Shown here: piece by piece, positions 38,573-49,372 of the stretch
How positions within the stretch are numbered: position 1 is the stretch's first letter
Layout: every line of letters begins with the position of its first letter
Source: [Eubacterium] eligens ATCC 27750
GTDB lineage: Bacteria > Bacillota > Clostridia > Lachnospirales > Lachnospiraceae
DNA: 64,000 nt
Assembly: GCF_000146185.1 (NCBI RefSeq)
Contig: NC_012778.1
Span: 1,495,001-1,559,000 of the forward strand
Direction: 5' to 3'
Translations under genes and position numbers: made by a program
The notes under the pieces: generated by a model
Databases searched by the model: none
What the model was told of the DNA's origin: nothing
Seen by the model: the letters and a program-made list of their open reading frames with translations, nothing else

Positions 38573-38827
38573 ATTGCAGCAAATGGAGTTATTCGCAATT
38601 CAAAAGTGTACCCAGTCCAGACTATCAGTAATCTCAAAGGGGTAGGACAGGATAATACCAGTGCAGAACACGGTAACAGTGGACAGTCTCACAGACGTAC
38701 AATAACTATCAGAGTTAATCCTGAGACTTATGCTGATGCACCAGCCGATTGTTATACAGTTACATATAACCGTAACAGTCAGCTTCAGGCATTTTATTAT
38801 CGCCCTCGCCATGAGTATACTTACTAA
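38573..38827 (+). CDS. Small ORF with a strong RBS but no normal start codon
   Basis: A near-perfect AAGGAGGG (38562-38569) is followed by an open frame that begins ATT-GCA-GCA and encodes about 84 residues (AANGVIRNSKVYPVQTISN...), Tyr/Asn-rich at the end (YYRPRHEYTY). The only usual in-frame start is a GTG at 38606, 37 bases after the ribosome site. Either ATT is used, the start ATG was lost by mutation (ATG to ATT), or GTG is used. A TTG at 38574 lies in another frame with a stop soon after. TTGACC-17-TAACAT upstream could be a promoter; an 18-bp-stem terminator follows. No family recognised. Confidence 0.5.
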   Translation: MAANGVIRNSKVYPVQTISNLKGVGQDNTSAEHGNSGQSHRRTITIRVNPETYADAPADCYTVTYNRNSQLQAFYYRPRHEYTY

Positions 38828-38840
38828 TAATGGACGAAGA

Positions 38841-38892
38841 AAAACACCTCTTAATCAGAATGTATATTGCTGATTAAGAGGTGTTTTCTTAT
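38841..38892. terminator. Terminator after the small ORF
   Basis: AAAACACCTCTTAATCAG (38841-38858) pairs perfectly over 18 bp with 38870-38887, loop of 11 bases; flanking A and T tracts allow use in both directions. Confidence 0.85.
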
Positions 38893-39035
38893 GCTCTACG
38901 CTTCAGCTTTATATATATGAGTTGCAATATTATTGCACACGCAATGCCAACTGAAACATAAGATATTAAATCCGTATTGACATATGTCGGGTTAAGACTT
39001 GCTGTTCTTCCAAGAAATCTGTTACTGAATAACGT
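38889..39035 (-). pseudogene. C-terminal remnant of a membrane protein
   Basis: A 48-codon open stretch ending at TAA (38889-38891) reads NRFLGRTASLNPTYVN then a hydrophobic helix (ISYVSVGIACAIILQLIYI) and a basic tail KLKRRA. It has no start codon and an in-frame stop just upstream (39036-39038). It looks like the end of a decayed gene. Family unknown. Confidence 0.4.
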
Positions 39036-39126
39036 TCAAGATGATAGCTGTATGGGTGCTGGCTCTGATTTAGTAGCATATTATTATTGATGAAGAAGTG
39101 TCTTGTCTGATTTTTTTGTCATGATA

Positions 39127-39338
39127 CCTATAGGTAGTCGTATATTCTGACAGCTTATAGGTATTTTCTGCACATTCTTCTCTCGAATCAGACATTATCC
39201 TTGCCAGAAAGCTAAAGATTGCCTATAGATAATGTGGTTTTCCATCATTTATAGGTATTTACACTGAAATCTGCGCTTTATGAGCAGAAATCCTAATATT
39301 TCTGCCTATAAGCAATAGAAATAATATCTTCTTATAGG
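39127..39338. repeat. Three spaced hairpins with CCTATA...TATAGG arms
   Basis: CCTATA at 39127, 39222 and 39305 is each paired with TATAGG at 39156-39161, 39250-39255 and 39333-39338; the third has 8-bp perfect arms (CCTATAAG/CTTATAGG). Spacing between units is 95 and 83 bases. A further GCAGAAAT/ATTTCTGC hairpin lies between the second and third. The surrounding 38.9-39.7 kb shows no convincing gene. Confidence 0.5.
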
Positions 39339-39504
39339 TTCTGCTCTATATTCTGCGACCATGTTGCTGTCAGATGCAAATGTATCACCTAGTTGGACGA
39401 TACACTATTTTGCCCCATCATTTATGTTCATATTTTTTCGTAGTAAATGATAACATTTTTATCCCCCGATATAATATTCTCTGAAACCATGTGATTTTTG
39501 TGTA

Positions 39505-39532
39505 AAGAAAAAAGCACCATGTTTCAGGTGCT
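39505..39532 (-). terminator. Probable terminator downstream of the FNT gene
   Basis: On the minus strand AGCACC (39527-39532) pairs with GGTGCT (39513-39518) and is followed by six U. It lies about 200 bases past the FNT stop; nothing coding was seen in between. Confidence 0.6.
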
Positions 39533-39729
39533 AATCTTCATAATGGAACTTGCAGGAATATATTATCAGATTTTGGTTCATGTCCATATTATACGTAAGT
39601 CTGTGTTCGTCTGTGATTCTTCTACTGCACATCTTCCTATGCTTTAATGGTTTCTAAAGGAATAATCATAGGTAATAATATATTTTCTTCTAAATCATCA
39701 ATCCGTATCCATATACTTTAAGATATGTA

Positions 39730-40563
39730 TCACGCCTTCTTTCCACCAACACCATTAATATACATCAACGGTATTCCGAAGAATGCCATTCCTCCCACAA
39801 TATTACCTATTGTAACAGGAATAAGATTATTAAATATAAAATTCGGTATATTCAATGTACTAAGCTGCTGTGCTGTATAACCATATTGCTCCATAGCATC
39901 TTTCACATATAACGGATTAAGTTTTGCTATCATTCCTGCAGGTACATAATACATATTAGCAACACAATGCTCATAACCGCTTACAACAAAAAGCAGTATT
40001 ATAAAAAAACAACATAACAGTTTTCCGGTTACATCCTTTGCACGTGCCGCAAGCATAACTGCTGCACACACAAGTATGTTACATAATATTCCCGATGCAA
40101 GCGCTGTTGTAAAATCAAGATTACATTTTCCAAGTGCTACTTTAATTGTATATGCACCAAGTATTCCCGATGAATAATTATACTGCCCGCTTACATAATC
40201 AATACATGTAAGCATTAACGAGCCAAGAAGATTTCCCAGATATACTACAATAAGCATTCGTATAAGCTTAAGTGCTGTGTGCTTCTTCTGTACAGTTGCC
40301 ATAATTGCCAGACAGTCTCCTGTAAAAAGTTCTGCTCCTGTCATAACAACCATCATAAGTCCCATTGGGAATACAACTCCTGCAACCAGACGTGCAATTC
40401 CTACATTGACGATATCATGTGCTGCCACACTGCTTCCGGCTGCGCCAAATGCAATCATCATTCCTGCAAGTATGGCTTTCATAAAAAGCTTGTATGCTGG
40501 ACAGTCAACCTTCCCAACACAACCTTCCACATAATTCTCTATCGCTTCTTTCATAGATAACAT
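39730..40563 (-). CDS. Formate/nitrite transporter family channel (FocA-like)
   Basis: A 277-residue membrane protein with six hydrophobic helices of the FNT family. FGAAGSSVAAHD, TGAELFTGDCLAIMA and the later half-repeat around ASGILCNILVCAAVMLA are the expected pore-lining segments. It forms pentameric channels for formate, nitrite or hydrosulfide; with fhs nearby formate is the likeliest cargo. GGGAGGAACTTAAG precedes the ATG. It has its own strong promoter with an inverted repeat across the -10. Confidence 0.92.
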   Translation of the reverse strand: MLSMKEAIENYVEGCVGKVDCPAYKLFMKAILAGMMIAFGAAGSSVAAHDIVNVGIARLVAGVVFPMGLMMVVMTGAELFTGDCLAIMATVQKKHTALKLIRMLIVVYLGNLLGSLMLTCIDYVSGQYNYSSGILGAYTIKVALGKCNLDFTTALASGILCNILVCAAVMLAARAKDVTGKLLCCFFIILLFVVSGYEHCVANMYYVPAGMIAKLNPLYVKDAMEQYGYTAQQLSTLNIPNFIFNNLIPVTIGNIVGGMAFFGIPLMYINGVGGKKA

Positions 40564-40640
40564 CTTAAGTTCCTCCCTGATTGTGTATTCCTACACTTCA
40601 ATCGTTTTGTTTTAACTGTGTATACAAAATACGCTTGCAT

Positions 40641-40669
40641 ATTATAGCAAGCTGAATATTTATTTACAA
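40641..40669 (-). promoter_or_regulatory. Promoter of the FNT gene with palindromic -10
   Basis: TTGTAA (40664-40669) and TATAAT (40641-40646), spacer 17. The -10 is enclosed by GCTTGC (40647-40652 on the minus strand) and GCAAGC (40633-40638), a 6-bp perfect inverted repeat that could be an operator. A GATTG/CAATC plus GTGTA/TACAC hairpin follows in the leader just before the ribosome site. Confidence 0.75.
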
Positions 40670-40708
40670 GTATCTTATAAAGAACAATTCTACATGCTTC
40701 GGCACCCC

Positions 40709-40956
40709 TTTTGGACTTTCTCTGTGCATCACACCTCTCTAAGGTCCAAATCGTCAGACTGACTCTTCCCTTTTGGACTTTAACACGCCTTCCCGCCGCT
40801 TCAACATCCGATCTGCCGCGGCTCGGCTTCCCTTTTGGACTTCAACACGCCTTCCCACCGCTTCAACGTCCAATTCGCCGCGCTTTGGCTTCTCTTTTGG
40901 ACTTCAACGCGCCTTCCCTCTACTTTAACGTCCAATCCACCACGCCATGGCTAACC
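40709..40956. repeat. Four tandem 62-bp repeats
   Basis: Units start with TTTTGGACTT at 40709, 40771, 40833 and 40895, each exactly 62 bases. Units 2-4 share most positions (ACGCCTTCCC, CTTCAAC, GTCCAA); unit 1 keeps only the ends and TTGGAC...GTCCAA. Each unit contains this 6-bp inverted pair. GC-rich relative to the surroundings. 62 is not a multiple of three, so no repeat protein is encoded. It lies between the atp terminator and the FNT promoter. Confidence 0.85.
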
Positions 40957-40972
40957 ATTATCCCTGCACGAC

Positions 40973-41017
40973 AAAAAGCACCTGCCAGAATGCTATTCAC
41001 AAGCATTCTGGCAGGCG
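40973..41017 (-). terminator. Terminator of the atp operon
   Basis: CCTGCCAGAATGCT (minus strand 41002-41015) pairs perfectly over 14 bp with 40981-40994, loop of seven, followed shortly by TTTTTG. Confidence 0.9.
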
Positions 41018-41043
41018 CAGACCCACATATATCTTATACAATT

Positions 41044-41457
41044 CTACTTTCCAGATGTTGCCTTAAGTCTTGCCATAGCTCTTGCAAGTGCTGCTCTTGA
41101 GTGATAATACTCATGGATACTCTGCTTCTGGCGAAGTCTCTCCTCAGCCCTCTGCTTAGCTTCCTCTGCTCTTCTTACATCGATTTCCTCAGGCTTTTCT
41201 GCTGTCTCAACAAGAAGAGTTACACGGTTGTTGACGATTTCAACAAATCCCATTCCAACAACAGCATGAATCCACTCGTCGCTGCCCTCTGGCTGGAACT
41301 TCATCTGACCTTCATCAATTGCAATAACCATATCTTCATGATGGGCAAGAATTTCCTTCTGTCCATCGAACTCAGGCACAATCAGAGAACGGCATTTGCC
41401 AGCGAAAAACACCCGGTTAGCTGATATTACTTTTAAATAAAATGAACTTGTAGCCAT
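41044..41457 (-). CDS. atpC: ATP synthase F1 epsilon subunit
   Basis: 137 residues. An N-terminal beta-sandwich (SFYLKVISANRVFFAGKC, LAHHEDMVIAI, VVGMGFVEIVNNRVTLL) is followed by the two-helix C-terminal arm (EEAKQRAEERLRQKQSIHEYY...ARAMARLKA) that can inhibit ATP hydrolysis. It belongs to the rotor stalk of F1. Last gene of the atp operon, followed by a strong terminator. Confidence 0.95.
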   Translation of the reverse strand: MATSSFYLKVISANRVFFAGKCRSLIVPEFDGQKEILAHHEDMVIAIDEGQMKFQPEGSDEWIHAVVGMGFVEIVNNRVTLLVETAEKPEEIDVRRAEEAKQRAEERLRQKQSIHEYYHSRAALARAMARLKATSGK

Positions 41458-41481
41458 TAGTTTTTCCTTTCTGGCAGGATG

Positions 41482-43787
<2,306 letters not shown>

Positions 43788-43822
43788 ATCTATACGCTTA
43801 CCTTTCTTTTAGCACACATGCA

Positions 43823-45319
43823 TTATGCAAATTCTTTTACTGCTTCCAGAATATTCTTAACCAGCTCATCATTAATCTCTTTCTCATCTTCAATCTGCTT
43901 TCCTATTTCAGGATGCTTGAGATCTATGAATTCAAGTAATTCTGTCTGGTGTTTCTTAACTTCCTTAGTAGGTATCTCATCAAATACGCCGTTGTTAGCC
44001 ATAACAAGTGTCATAACCTGCTCATGCATTGAAAGTGGATGGCAGAGTGGCTGCTTTAAAAGCTCCATAAGGGCTTTTCCGTGCTGTAACTGTGCCTTAG
44101 TTGCATCATCAAGATCTGATGCAAACTGTGTAAATACTTCCATCTCTCTGTACTGTGCAAGGTCAATTCTTATGCTTCCTGATGCCTTCTTCATTGCCTT
44201 AGTCTGGGCTGCACCACCAACTCGTGAAACCGAAAGACCTACATTAACGGCTGGTCTCATACCTGAATTAAACAAATTAGTTTCAAGGAATATCTGACCA
44301 TCTGTGATAGAGATAACATTTGTTGGAATATATGCTGATACATCACCAGCCTGTGTCTCTATTATAGGAAGTGCTGTTATTGAGCCTCCACCTAACGCAT
44401 CACTTAAACGGCTTGATCTTTCAAGAAGTCTTGAATGAAGATAGAATACATCTCCAGGATAAGCCTCTCGTCCAGGTGATCTTTCAAGCAGAAGGGAAAG
44501 TGCTCTATACGCTACCGCATGTTTGCTCAAATCATCATATACAATAAGAACATCTTTTCCCTGATGCATGAAATGCTCTGCCATTGCAGTACCTGCATAT
44601 GGAGCTATATACTGAAGTGATGCGGGATCACTCGCTGTTGAAGATACAACAATTGAATAATCCATTGCACCATGCTTAGTAAGTGTTGATACAACCTTGG
44701 CAACTGTAGATGCCTTCTGTCCGATTGCAACATACACACAGATAACACCTTTACCTTTCTGGTTAATAATTGTATCTGTGGCAATTGATGTCTTACCAGT
44801 CTGACGGTCACCAATGATAAGTTCTCGCTGTCCACGACCAATTGGGAACATTGAATCAATTGAAAGTATTCCTGTTTCCATTGGTGTGCTTACAGACTTA
44901 CGGTCTACGATACCAGGAGCATCTTCCTCAATTGGTCTGTAATCTTCTTCTTTAATATCGCCTTTTCCATCAATAGGCTCGCCAAGTGCATTGATTACTC
45001 TTCCTACAAATGCGCTGCCTACCGGAATTCCGGCTTTTTTCTTGGTTCTTACAACCTTAGTTCCTTCTTTGATTCCTGTATCCCTGCCAAACAAGATAAC
45101 ACCTATCTCATTCTCACGGATATCCTGAACCATTCCTTTTACTCCATTATCAAATACTACGATTTCACCATACATTGCATGGTCAATACCGTATACAGTA
45201 GCAATTCCATCACCGACCCATATTACATTACCGGTCTCACGGCTTGCTTCATCCCAATTGAAATTCTCAATCTCACTCTGGATAATGGAGATAATATCTG
45301 TTGCACTAATTGCGCCCAC
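43823..45319 (-). CDS. atpA: ATP synthase F1 alpha subunit
   Basis: 498 residues; non-catalytic nucleotide-binding subunit of F1. Walker A is [24 protein letters not shown] and the SYIP-equivalent regions are typical. I place the start at the GTG at 45319 because GGGAGG lies eight bases upstream; a GTG three codons earlier overlaps the atpH stop (GTGA) but is too close to the ribosome site. Either is compatible with the family's length. Confidence 0.96.
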   Translation of the reverse strand: MGAISATDIISIIQSEIENFNWDEASRETGNVIWVGDGIATVYGIDHAMYGEIVVFDNGVKGMVQDIRENEIGVILFGRDTGIKEGTKVVRTKKKAGIPVGSAFVGRVINALGEPIDGKGDIKEEDYRPIEEDAPGIVDRKSVSTPMETGILSIDSMFPIGRGQRELIIGDRQTGKTSIATDTIINQKGKGVICVYVAIGQKASTVAKVVSTLTKHGAMDYSIVVSSTASDPASLQYIAPYAGTAMAEHFMHQGKDVLIVYDDLSKHAVAYRALSLLLERSPGREAYPGDVFYLHSRLLERSSRLSDALGGGSITALPIIETQAGDVSAYIPTNVISITDGQIFLETNLFNSGMRPAVNVGLSVSRVGGAAQTKAMKKASGSIRIDLAQYREMEVFTQFASDLDDATKAQLQHGKALMELLKQPLCHPLSMHEQVMTLVMANNGVFDEIPTKEVKKHQTELLEFIDLKHPEIGKQIEDEKEINDELVKNILEAVKEFA

Positions 45320-45324
45320 AGGGG

Positions 45325-45846
45325 TCACCTCCCAGTTAATTTTCTTTCAAGCTGACAAAAACGTCCTTCAAAACTTCTGTCGTATTCCTTGTGATGCGCT
45401 CTTATAAGATATCCGCCTAAGAGATCCGCATCCACTGTCTTTGTCAGTTCAATTGTATAATCCGGATATCTGCTCTTTAAGAAATCCTGTGCCTGCTTTG
45501 CATTATCATCTTCATCACTGCTGTCTGCACTTATAAGCTCTGCTTTTAAAATGTGGTTTGCTTCATCATCAATTCTGTAATATGAATCAAATATGTCTCT
45601 CATCTCATCACAATAACCAAGCTTACACATTTCTTTAATAAAATTCTTCATAAGCTCCTTGGTATCATCAAGTGCAAATACTTTATCAATGATGTCGTAT
45701 TTCTTTGCAAGAGGTATTTCAGGATTCGTGAGAATTTTCTGAAGTTCTGAAGTTTTGCTGTATAACTCATCAGCCCTTCTTACATCCTCTCTGCTCACAG
45801 ACAACCGGTGTAAAACTATTGCATTATTTACTGCTGCCTGCGTCAT
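45325..45846 (-). CDS. atpH: ATP synthase F1 delta subunit
   Basis: 173 residues; links F1 to the peripheral stalk. The helical N-terminal domain and the C-terminal signature [20 protein letters not shown] (OSCP/delta motif) are visible. The start is placed at 45846 (AGGTG six bases upstream), giving a 23-base overlap with atpF; two earlier in-frame starts are possible but too close to the ribosome site. Confidence 0.93.
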   Translation of the reverse strand: MTQAAVNNAIVLHRLSVSREDVRRADELYSKTSELQKILTNPEIPLAKKYDIIDKVFALDDTKELMKNFIKEMCKLGYCDEMRDIFDSYYRIDDEANHILKAELISADSSDEDDNAKQAQDFLKSRYPDYTIELTKTVDADLLGGYLIRAHHKEYDRSFEGRFCQLERKLTGR

Positions 45847-46276
45847 GAGCATCACCTGTCTTTACGATTTTTCTTGCAGCTATGAGAGCGAGTCTTGCAA
45901 TATCTGCCTGTGCAGCTTCCGTTGCTTTCTCTTTCTCTGTAGCTATATCAGCCTTTGCCTTTTCAAGCATTACTTCTGTTTCTTTTCTGGTCTTTTCCAA
46001 AGCTGCCTCATGCTCTTCCTGTGCTCTGTTTCTAGCATTTACAATAATCTCATCAGCTTCAGTCTTCGCACTTTCAAGCTTTTCGTCATATGAAGCCTTT
46101 AATGCATCTGCTTCTTCCTGACTCTTCTTAGCATCATCAAACTGCTGCTTAATCATATCTTCTCTTGCATTGATTACTTTCATAACAGGCTTAAACAGGA
46201 ACTTCTTAAACACCAGATATAAGACGAGCAGATTGACTACTGTCCATAATATATTCCATGGATCTATACTTAACAC
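45824..46276 (-). CDS. atpF: ATP synthase Fo b subunit
   Basis: 150 residues; one N-terminal membrane helix (WNILWTVVNLLVLYLVFKKF) followed by a long Ala/Glu/Lys-rich amphipathic helix that dimerises as the peripheral stalk. Length and organisation are standard. It overlaps atpH slightly, so translation is coupled. Confidence 0.94.
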   Translation of the reverse strand: MLSIDPWNILWTVVNLLVLYLVFKKFLFKPVMKVINAREDMIKQQFDDAKKSQEEADALKASYDEKLESAKTEADEIIVNARNRAQEEHEAALEKTRKETEVMLEKAKADIATEKEKATEAAQADIARLALIAARKIVKTGDAHDAGSSK

Positions 46277-46328
46277 TAGCTTCGCCTTCCTTTCTATCTT
46301 GTCTTAGTTATCTTTCCCATAAATGTTA

Positions 46329-46556
46329 TTAGCCTAAGAAAAGGATTATAAGAAGGGCGATAACGAAACCATAAATAGCTGTTGCCTCTGCAAGGGCACA
46401 ACCTAAAAGAAGTGACTTACTAATCTTGCTTTCTGCCTCTGGCTGTCTTGCGATAGCGTCTACTGCACTGCTTGTTGCCTTACCGATACCAAGACCAGCA
46501 CCGATACCTGTTAATACTGCTATACCTGCTCCGATTGCTACTAAAATTGTTGACAT
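46329..46556 (-). CDS. atpE: ATP synthase Fo c subunit
   Basis: 75 residues, two membrane helices joined by the polar loop ARQPEAE. The ion-carrying carboxylate is E57 in GCALAEATAIYGF. The sodium-type ligands are missing: position 24 (GLGIGKA) is Ile where sodium enzymes have Gln, and Ala follows the glutamate where they have Ser. This suggests proton coupling. AAAGGAGAT precedes the ATG. Confidence 0.96.
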   Translation of the reverse strand: MSTILVAIGAGIAVLTGIGAGLGIGKATSSAVDAIARQPEAESKISKSLLLGCALAEATAIYGFVIALLIILFLG

Positions 46557-46602
46557 AATAATAATCTCCTTTTTAAAACATTTATTCTTGTTACATATAC
46601 TC

Positions 46603-47289
46603 TTACTCTGTAGCCTCTTTTATAAAAAGACCAGTTAAGAATACGAAAACATACGCCTGTATCAGTCCATCGAATATATCGAAGTAACAACTGAATACTG
46701 CCGGTAAAACTGCTGGAACTACCATCTTTAATAATTCCATGATTACAAATGAACCTAAAACATTACCGAATAATCGCATGCAAAGTGATAAGGGCTTGAT
46801 AAATACTTCCAGAATATTAATAGGAAGTATTATCGGCATTGGCTCTGCAAAACTCTTAAGCCAGCCTTTAGTTCCTCTGGCTCTGATTCCTGCGACCTCA
46901 ATAAGTACAATACTCATCAACGCCAGTGTTGCTGTGACATTCATATCCTTAGTTGGCGGCTTGAAACCAAGCAGTCCTATCAGGTTCGCAATTCCTATGT
47001 AAATAGCAATTGCTGACAGATATGGAATGTATGCCTTTCCTTTTTCTCCTATCGTCTCAGTGAAGAAATCATTGAGTCCCTTTATTGCTGTTTCTACAAC
47101 TACCTGTCTGCGACTGGGGTTTTCCACACTTAGATTTCGGCTTAGCAGAATACACAACAGAAACACAACAGCCATGATAATCCATGTAACAACAACGGAT
47201 TCATATACTGGGATTCCACCAAACAAAGGTATAGTGAACACTGTCTCGCAATTAAGTTCTTCCATAAGCCCTTCTACCAAAGCATCCAT
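46603..47289 (-). CDS. atpB: ATP synthase Fo a subunit
   Basis: 228 residues, five or six membrane helices. The essential arginine lies in LCMRLFGNVLGSF (helix 4), and the C-terminal helix LIQAYVFVFLTGLFIKE is typical. The ATG at 47289 is chosen since AAAGGAGG lies eight bases upstream; the open frame extends 16 codons further without support. First gene of the atp operon. No atpI/uncI gene was seen before it. Confidence 0.95.
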   Translation of the reverse strand: MDALVEGLMEELNCETVFTIPLFGGIPVYESVVVTWIIMAVVFLLCILLSRNLSVENPSRRQVVVETAIKGLNDFFTETIGEKGKAYIPYLSAIAIYIGIANLIGLLGFKPPTKDMNVTATLALMSIVLIEVAGIRARGTKGWLKSFAEPMPIILPINILEVFIKPLSLCMRLFGNVLGSFVIMELLKMVVPAVLPAVFSCYFDIFDGLIQAYVFVFLTGLFIKEATE

Positions 47290-47339
47290 CTGCACGACCT
47301 CCTTTCTAAATATGAAACATATTTCTTTTCTGTTCACGG

Positions 47340-47368
47340 ATTTTATTCCACAAAAAAAATAATGTCAA
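47340..47368 (-). promoter_or_regulatory. Probable atp operon promoter, overlapping a terminator
   Basis: TTGACA (47363-47368) and TAAAAT (47340-47345), spacer exactly 17. The -35 is the 3' arm of the lysR-side terminator hairpin and the U tract forms the spacer. Start of transcription would be near 47333, about 45 bases before atpB. Confidence 0.65.
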
Positions 47369-47393
47369 GCCTAGATTCTGCCTAGGTTTGACA
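47351..47393 (-). terminator. Terminator upstream of atpB (end of lysR)
   Basis: On the minus strand TGTCAAACCTAG (47382-47393) pairs with 47363-47374 over 12 bp (one G-U), loop of seven, then TTATTTTTTTTG. It lies about 220 bases after lysR. The AT-rich stretch 47400-47610 contains several TTGACA-like strings on the minus strand but no gene. Confidence 0.85.
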
Positions 47394-47610
47394 CTATTTC
47401 CCCCTTTAATAATCGTACATTTTTAACAAAAAATCATTTGTGACCAGCGTTCATTTTTGTTATTTTTTACATTGAATTCTGTCAAACTTTATTTTTATTT
47501 AATAATTTCATTAAAATTTGTCAAAAATATGTCAATAAAATCTGTTAATTTTTCTACAAATTTGTCATTTAATTAAGATATATCCGGTTATTCATTAATT
47601 ATATTAATCT

Positions 47611-48510
47611 CTACAAAGCCGTTAAAACACTTGTATTCTCTATAACAAAGTTCCTGAACGTCTCTACAGCAGGAGACATGTATGTACTATTATCATTAAC
47701 CATATAAAAGCTTCTCTCATATTCAGGTGACTCGATTTCAAATATTTCTACAGACATCTTTTCCAATATATCCATATATGGAACTACCGCTATTCCGAAT
47801 CCACTAGCAACCAGCCCGGCAATAACCTGATCTTCCTCAGTTTCATATGCAACCTTTACTGTTATGTCCGATCTTTTCAACATTTCATCAAATATGCTTC
47901 TTATTCCAGAGTTCTTGTCAAAACATACATATGAATACCCGGCTGTCTCTGCAAGATTAATGCTCCTTTTCCTTTTCTTAGCCAGCGGATGTCCTTTGGG
48001 AGTAATAAGCACCAGTCTCTGCTTCATAACGGGCTCAGCCGTAAAATGATATTCTTCTGATGGCTTGGAACAGAACAACAAATCATACTTCCCAAGCTGC
48101 ATATCGTCAAGCAGCCTGCCCGTAACATCTGTGTGAAACGTAAAATCTATATCAAGCTTCGGATTCTTCTTTATAAATGCTGCCGCCATCCGAGGGACAT
48201 AGCTTATTCCCAATGGTCTTACAAGTCCTAATCTTATCGTTCCATTTCCCATTGCACTTCTTTTAATAGAAGCGATTCCATCATCTAACACATCAAGAGT
48301 CTTTTCTGCATAAGAAAGAAACTCCTCTCCGAATTGAGTCAGAGTTATCTTATGTCCGTTTTTTTCAAAGAGTTTAACACCAAGTTCCTTTTCCATCTGT
48401 GAAATTGCATGACTAAGACTCGGCTGTGTAATGCATAATTCCTCTGCCGCCTTCGTGTACTGGCGTATTCTTGCAAGTGTAACGAAATATCTCAGATTAT
48501 ATATATTCAT
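47611..48510 (-). CDS. LysR-family transcriptional regulator
   Basis: 299 residues. An N-terminal helix-turn-helix (MNIYNLRYFVTLARIRQYTK, then AAEELCITQPSLSHAISQME) is followed by the periplasmic-binding-type effector domain. The ATG at 48510 has AGGAGG six bases upstream; the open frame extends 18 codons further without support. It is divergent from a YczE-like membrane protein gene, which is its probable target. The effector is unknown. Confidence 0.92.
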   Translation of the reverse strand: MNIYNLRYFVTLARIRQYTKAAEELCITQPSLSHAISQMEKELGVKLFEKNGHKITLTQFGEEFLSYAEKTLDVLDDGIASIKRSAMGNGTIRLGLVRPLGISYVPRMAAAFIKKNPKLDIDFTFHTDVTGRLLDDMQLGKYDLLFCSKPSEEYHFTAEPVMKQRLVLITPKGHPLAKKRKRSINLAETAGYSYVCFDKNSGIRSIFDEMLKRSDITVKVAYETEEDQVIAGLVASGFGIAVVPYMDILEKMSVEIFEIESPEYERSFYMVNDNSTYMSPAVETFRNFVIENTSVLTAL

Positions 48511-48555
48511 AGACAGCCTCCTAAGCACATTTATTATCTTAATTATAAACAGTTC

Positions 48556-48572
48556 TATAGACAAAATCTATA
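48556..48572. promoter_or_regulatory. Candidate LysR operator
   Basis: TATAGA-CAAAA-TCTATA: 6-bp perfect arms, 17 bp in all, matching the T-N11-A dyad style of LysR sites, in the divergent intergenic region. A second 14-bp palindrome (TTATTAATTAATAA, 48596-48609) is AT-only and less informative. Confidence 0.5.
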
Positions 48573-48668
48573 ATTTCATTAAAATTATTCATTTGTTATT
48601 AATTAATAATGAAACTACACTTAGAGACTGTGATTATGTTCTTTATTAAAAAGGAAAGGGGATTCATT

Positions 48669-49367
48669 ATGAGTTCAATTGATAGTGCAATAGATTTAAA
48701 TGCTGGTTCTGTTTCTGAAAATGTTAAGACTACGCTTAGAGGTGAGCTTGTTCTTGCCTTTGCTGTTATAATCAACAGCCTTGGAGTTGTGCTTATGCTT
48801 TACTCAGGAACTGGAATATCTGCAATCTCAAGCGTTCCATATGCTTTTTCCGAAGTCTTCCCTAAGATTACTCTTGGTACATTTACATATATGTTCCAGG
48901 GACTTCTTGTACTCAGCCTTATGATTCTGCGAAAGAAGTTCGTACCATCATATCTGTTTTCATTCGTTGTCGGATTCATATTTGGTGAATGCATCGACAT
49001 GCACAATATGTGGGTTCCAATGCTCCCAACTGCAATCGGATTCAGAATTGTGTACTTTATTATAAGCTACTGCCTGATAAGTCTCGGCATAGCTCTTTCT
49101 AACAGATGCAAGCTTCCAATTATTCCTACTGACCTGTTCCCTCGTGAACTTGCTGACATCACTGGCGTTGCATATTCACGCATCAAGATTTCTTTCGATG
49201 TTATATGCCTTGCCGTAACTGCATGTCTTACCGGCCTGATATTAGGTCATGTTAAGGGTCTTGGCATCGGTACTGTTGTTGCTGCATTTACAATGGGAAA
49301 AGCCATCGGCCTTGTCGGCAGATGGCTTGATAAGAAGTTTGATTTTGTTTCATTTATGAAGAAATAA
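48669..49367 (+). CDS. YczE/DUF6198-like membrane protein
   Basis: 232 residues, five or six membrane helices. It resembles the YczE/YitT-neighbourhood family of integral membrane proteins of unknown function (features: INSLGVVLMLYSGTG, GFIFGECIDMHNMW, CKLPIIPTDLFPREL). The ATG at 48669 has GGAAAGGGG upstream; the longer frame has no support. Divergent from a LysR gene that probably controls it. No transport substrate can be inferred. Confidence 0.75.
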   Translation: MSSIDSAIDLNAGSVSENVKTTLRGELVLAFAVIINSLGVVLMLYSGTGISAISSVPYAFSEVFPKITLGTFTYMFQGLLVLSLMILRKKFVPSYLFSFVVGFIFGECIDMHNMWVPMLPTAIGFRIVYFIISYCLISLGIALSNRCKLPIIPTDLFPRELADITGVAYSRIKISFDVICLAVTACLTGLILGHVKGLGIGTVVAAFTMGKAIGLVGRWLDKKFDFVSFMKK

Positions 49368-49372
49368 CTTCC

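Noticed and set aside
39000..39065. Short plus-strand frame ending DLVAYYY
   Set aside because: About 30 codons, no start or ribosome site, overlaps the remnant on the other strand; judged chance.
40711..41100. Open frame of about 130 codons across the 62-bp tandem repeats
   Set aside because: The repeat length is not a multiple of three, so each unit is read in a different frame. The peptide shows no internal repeat and no ribosome site precedes it.
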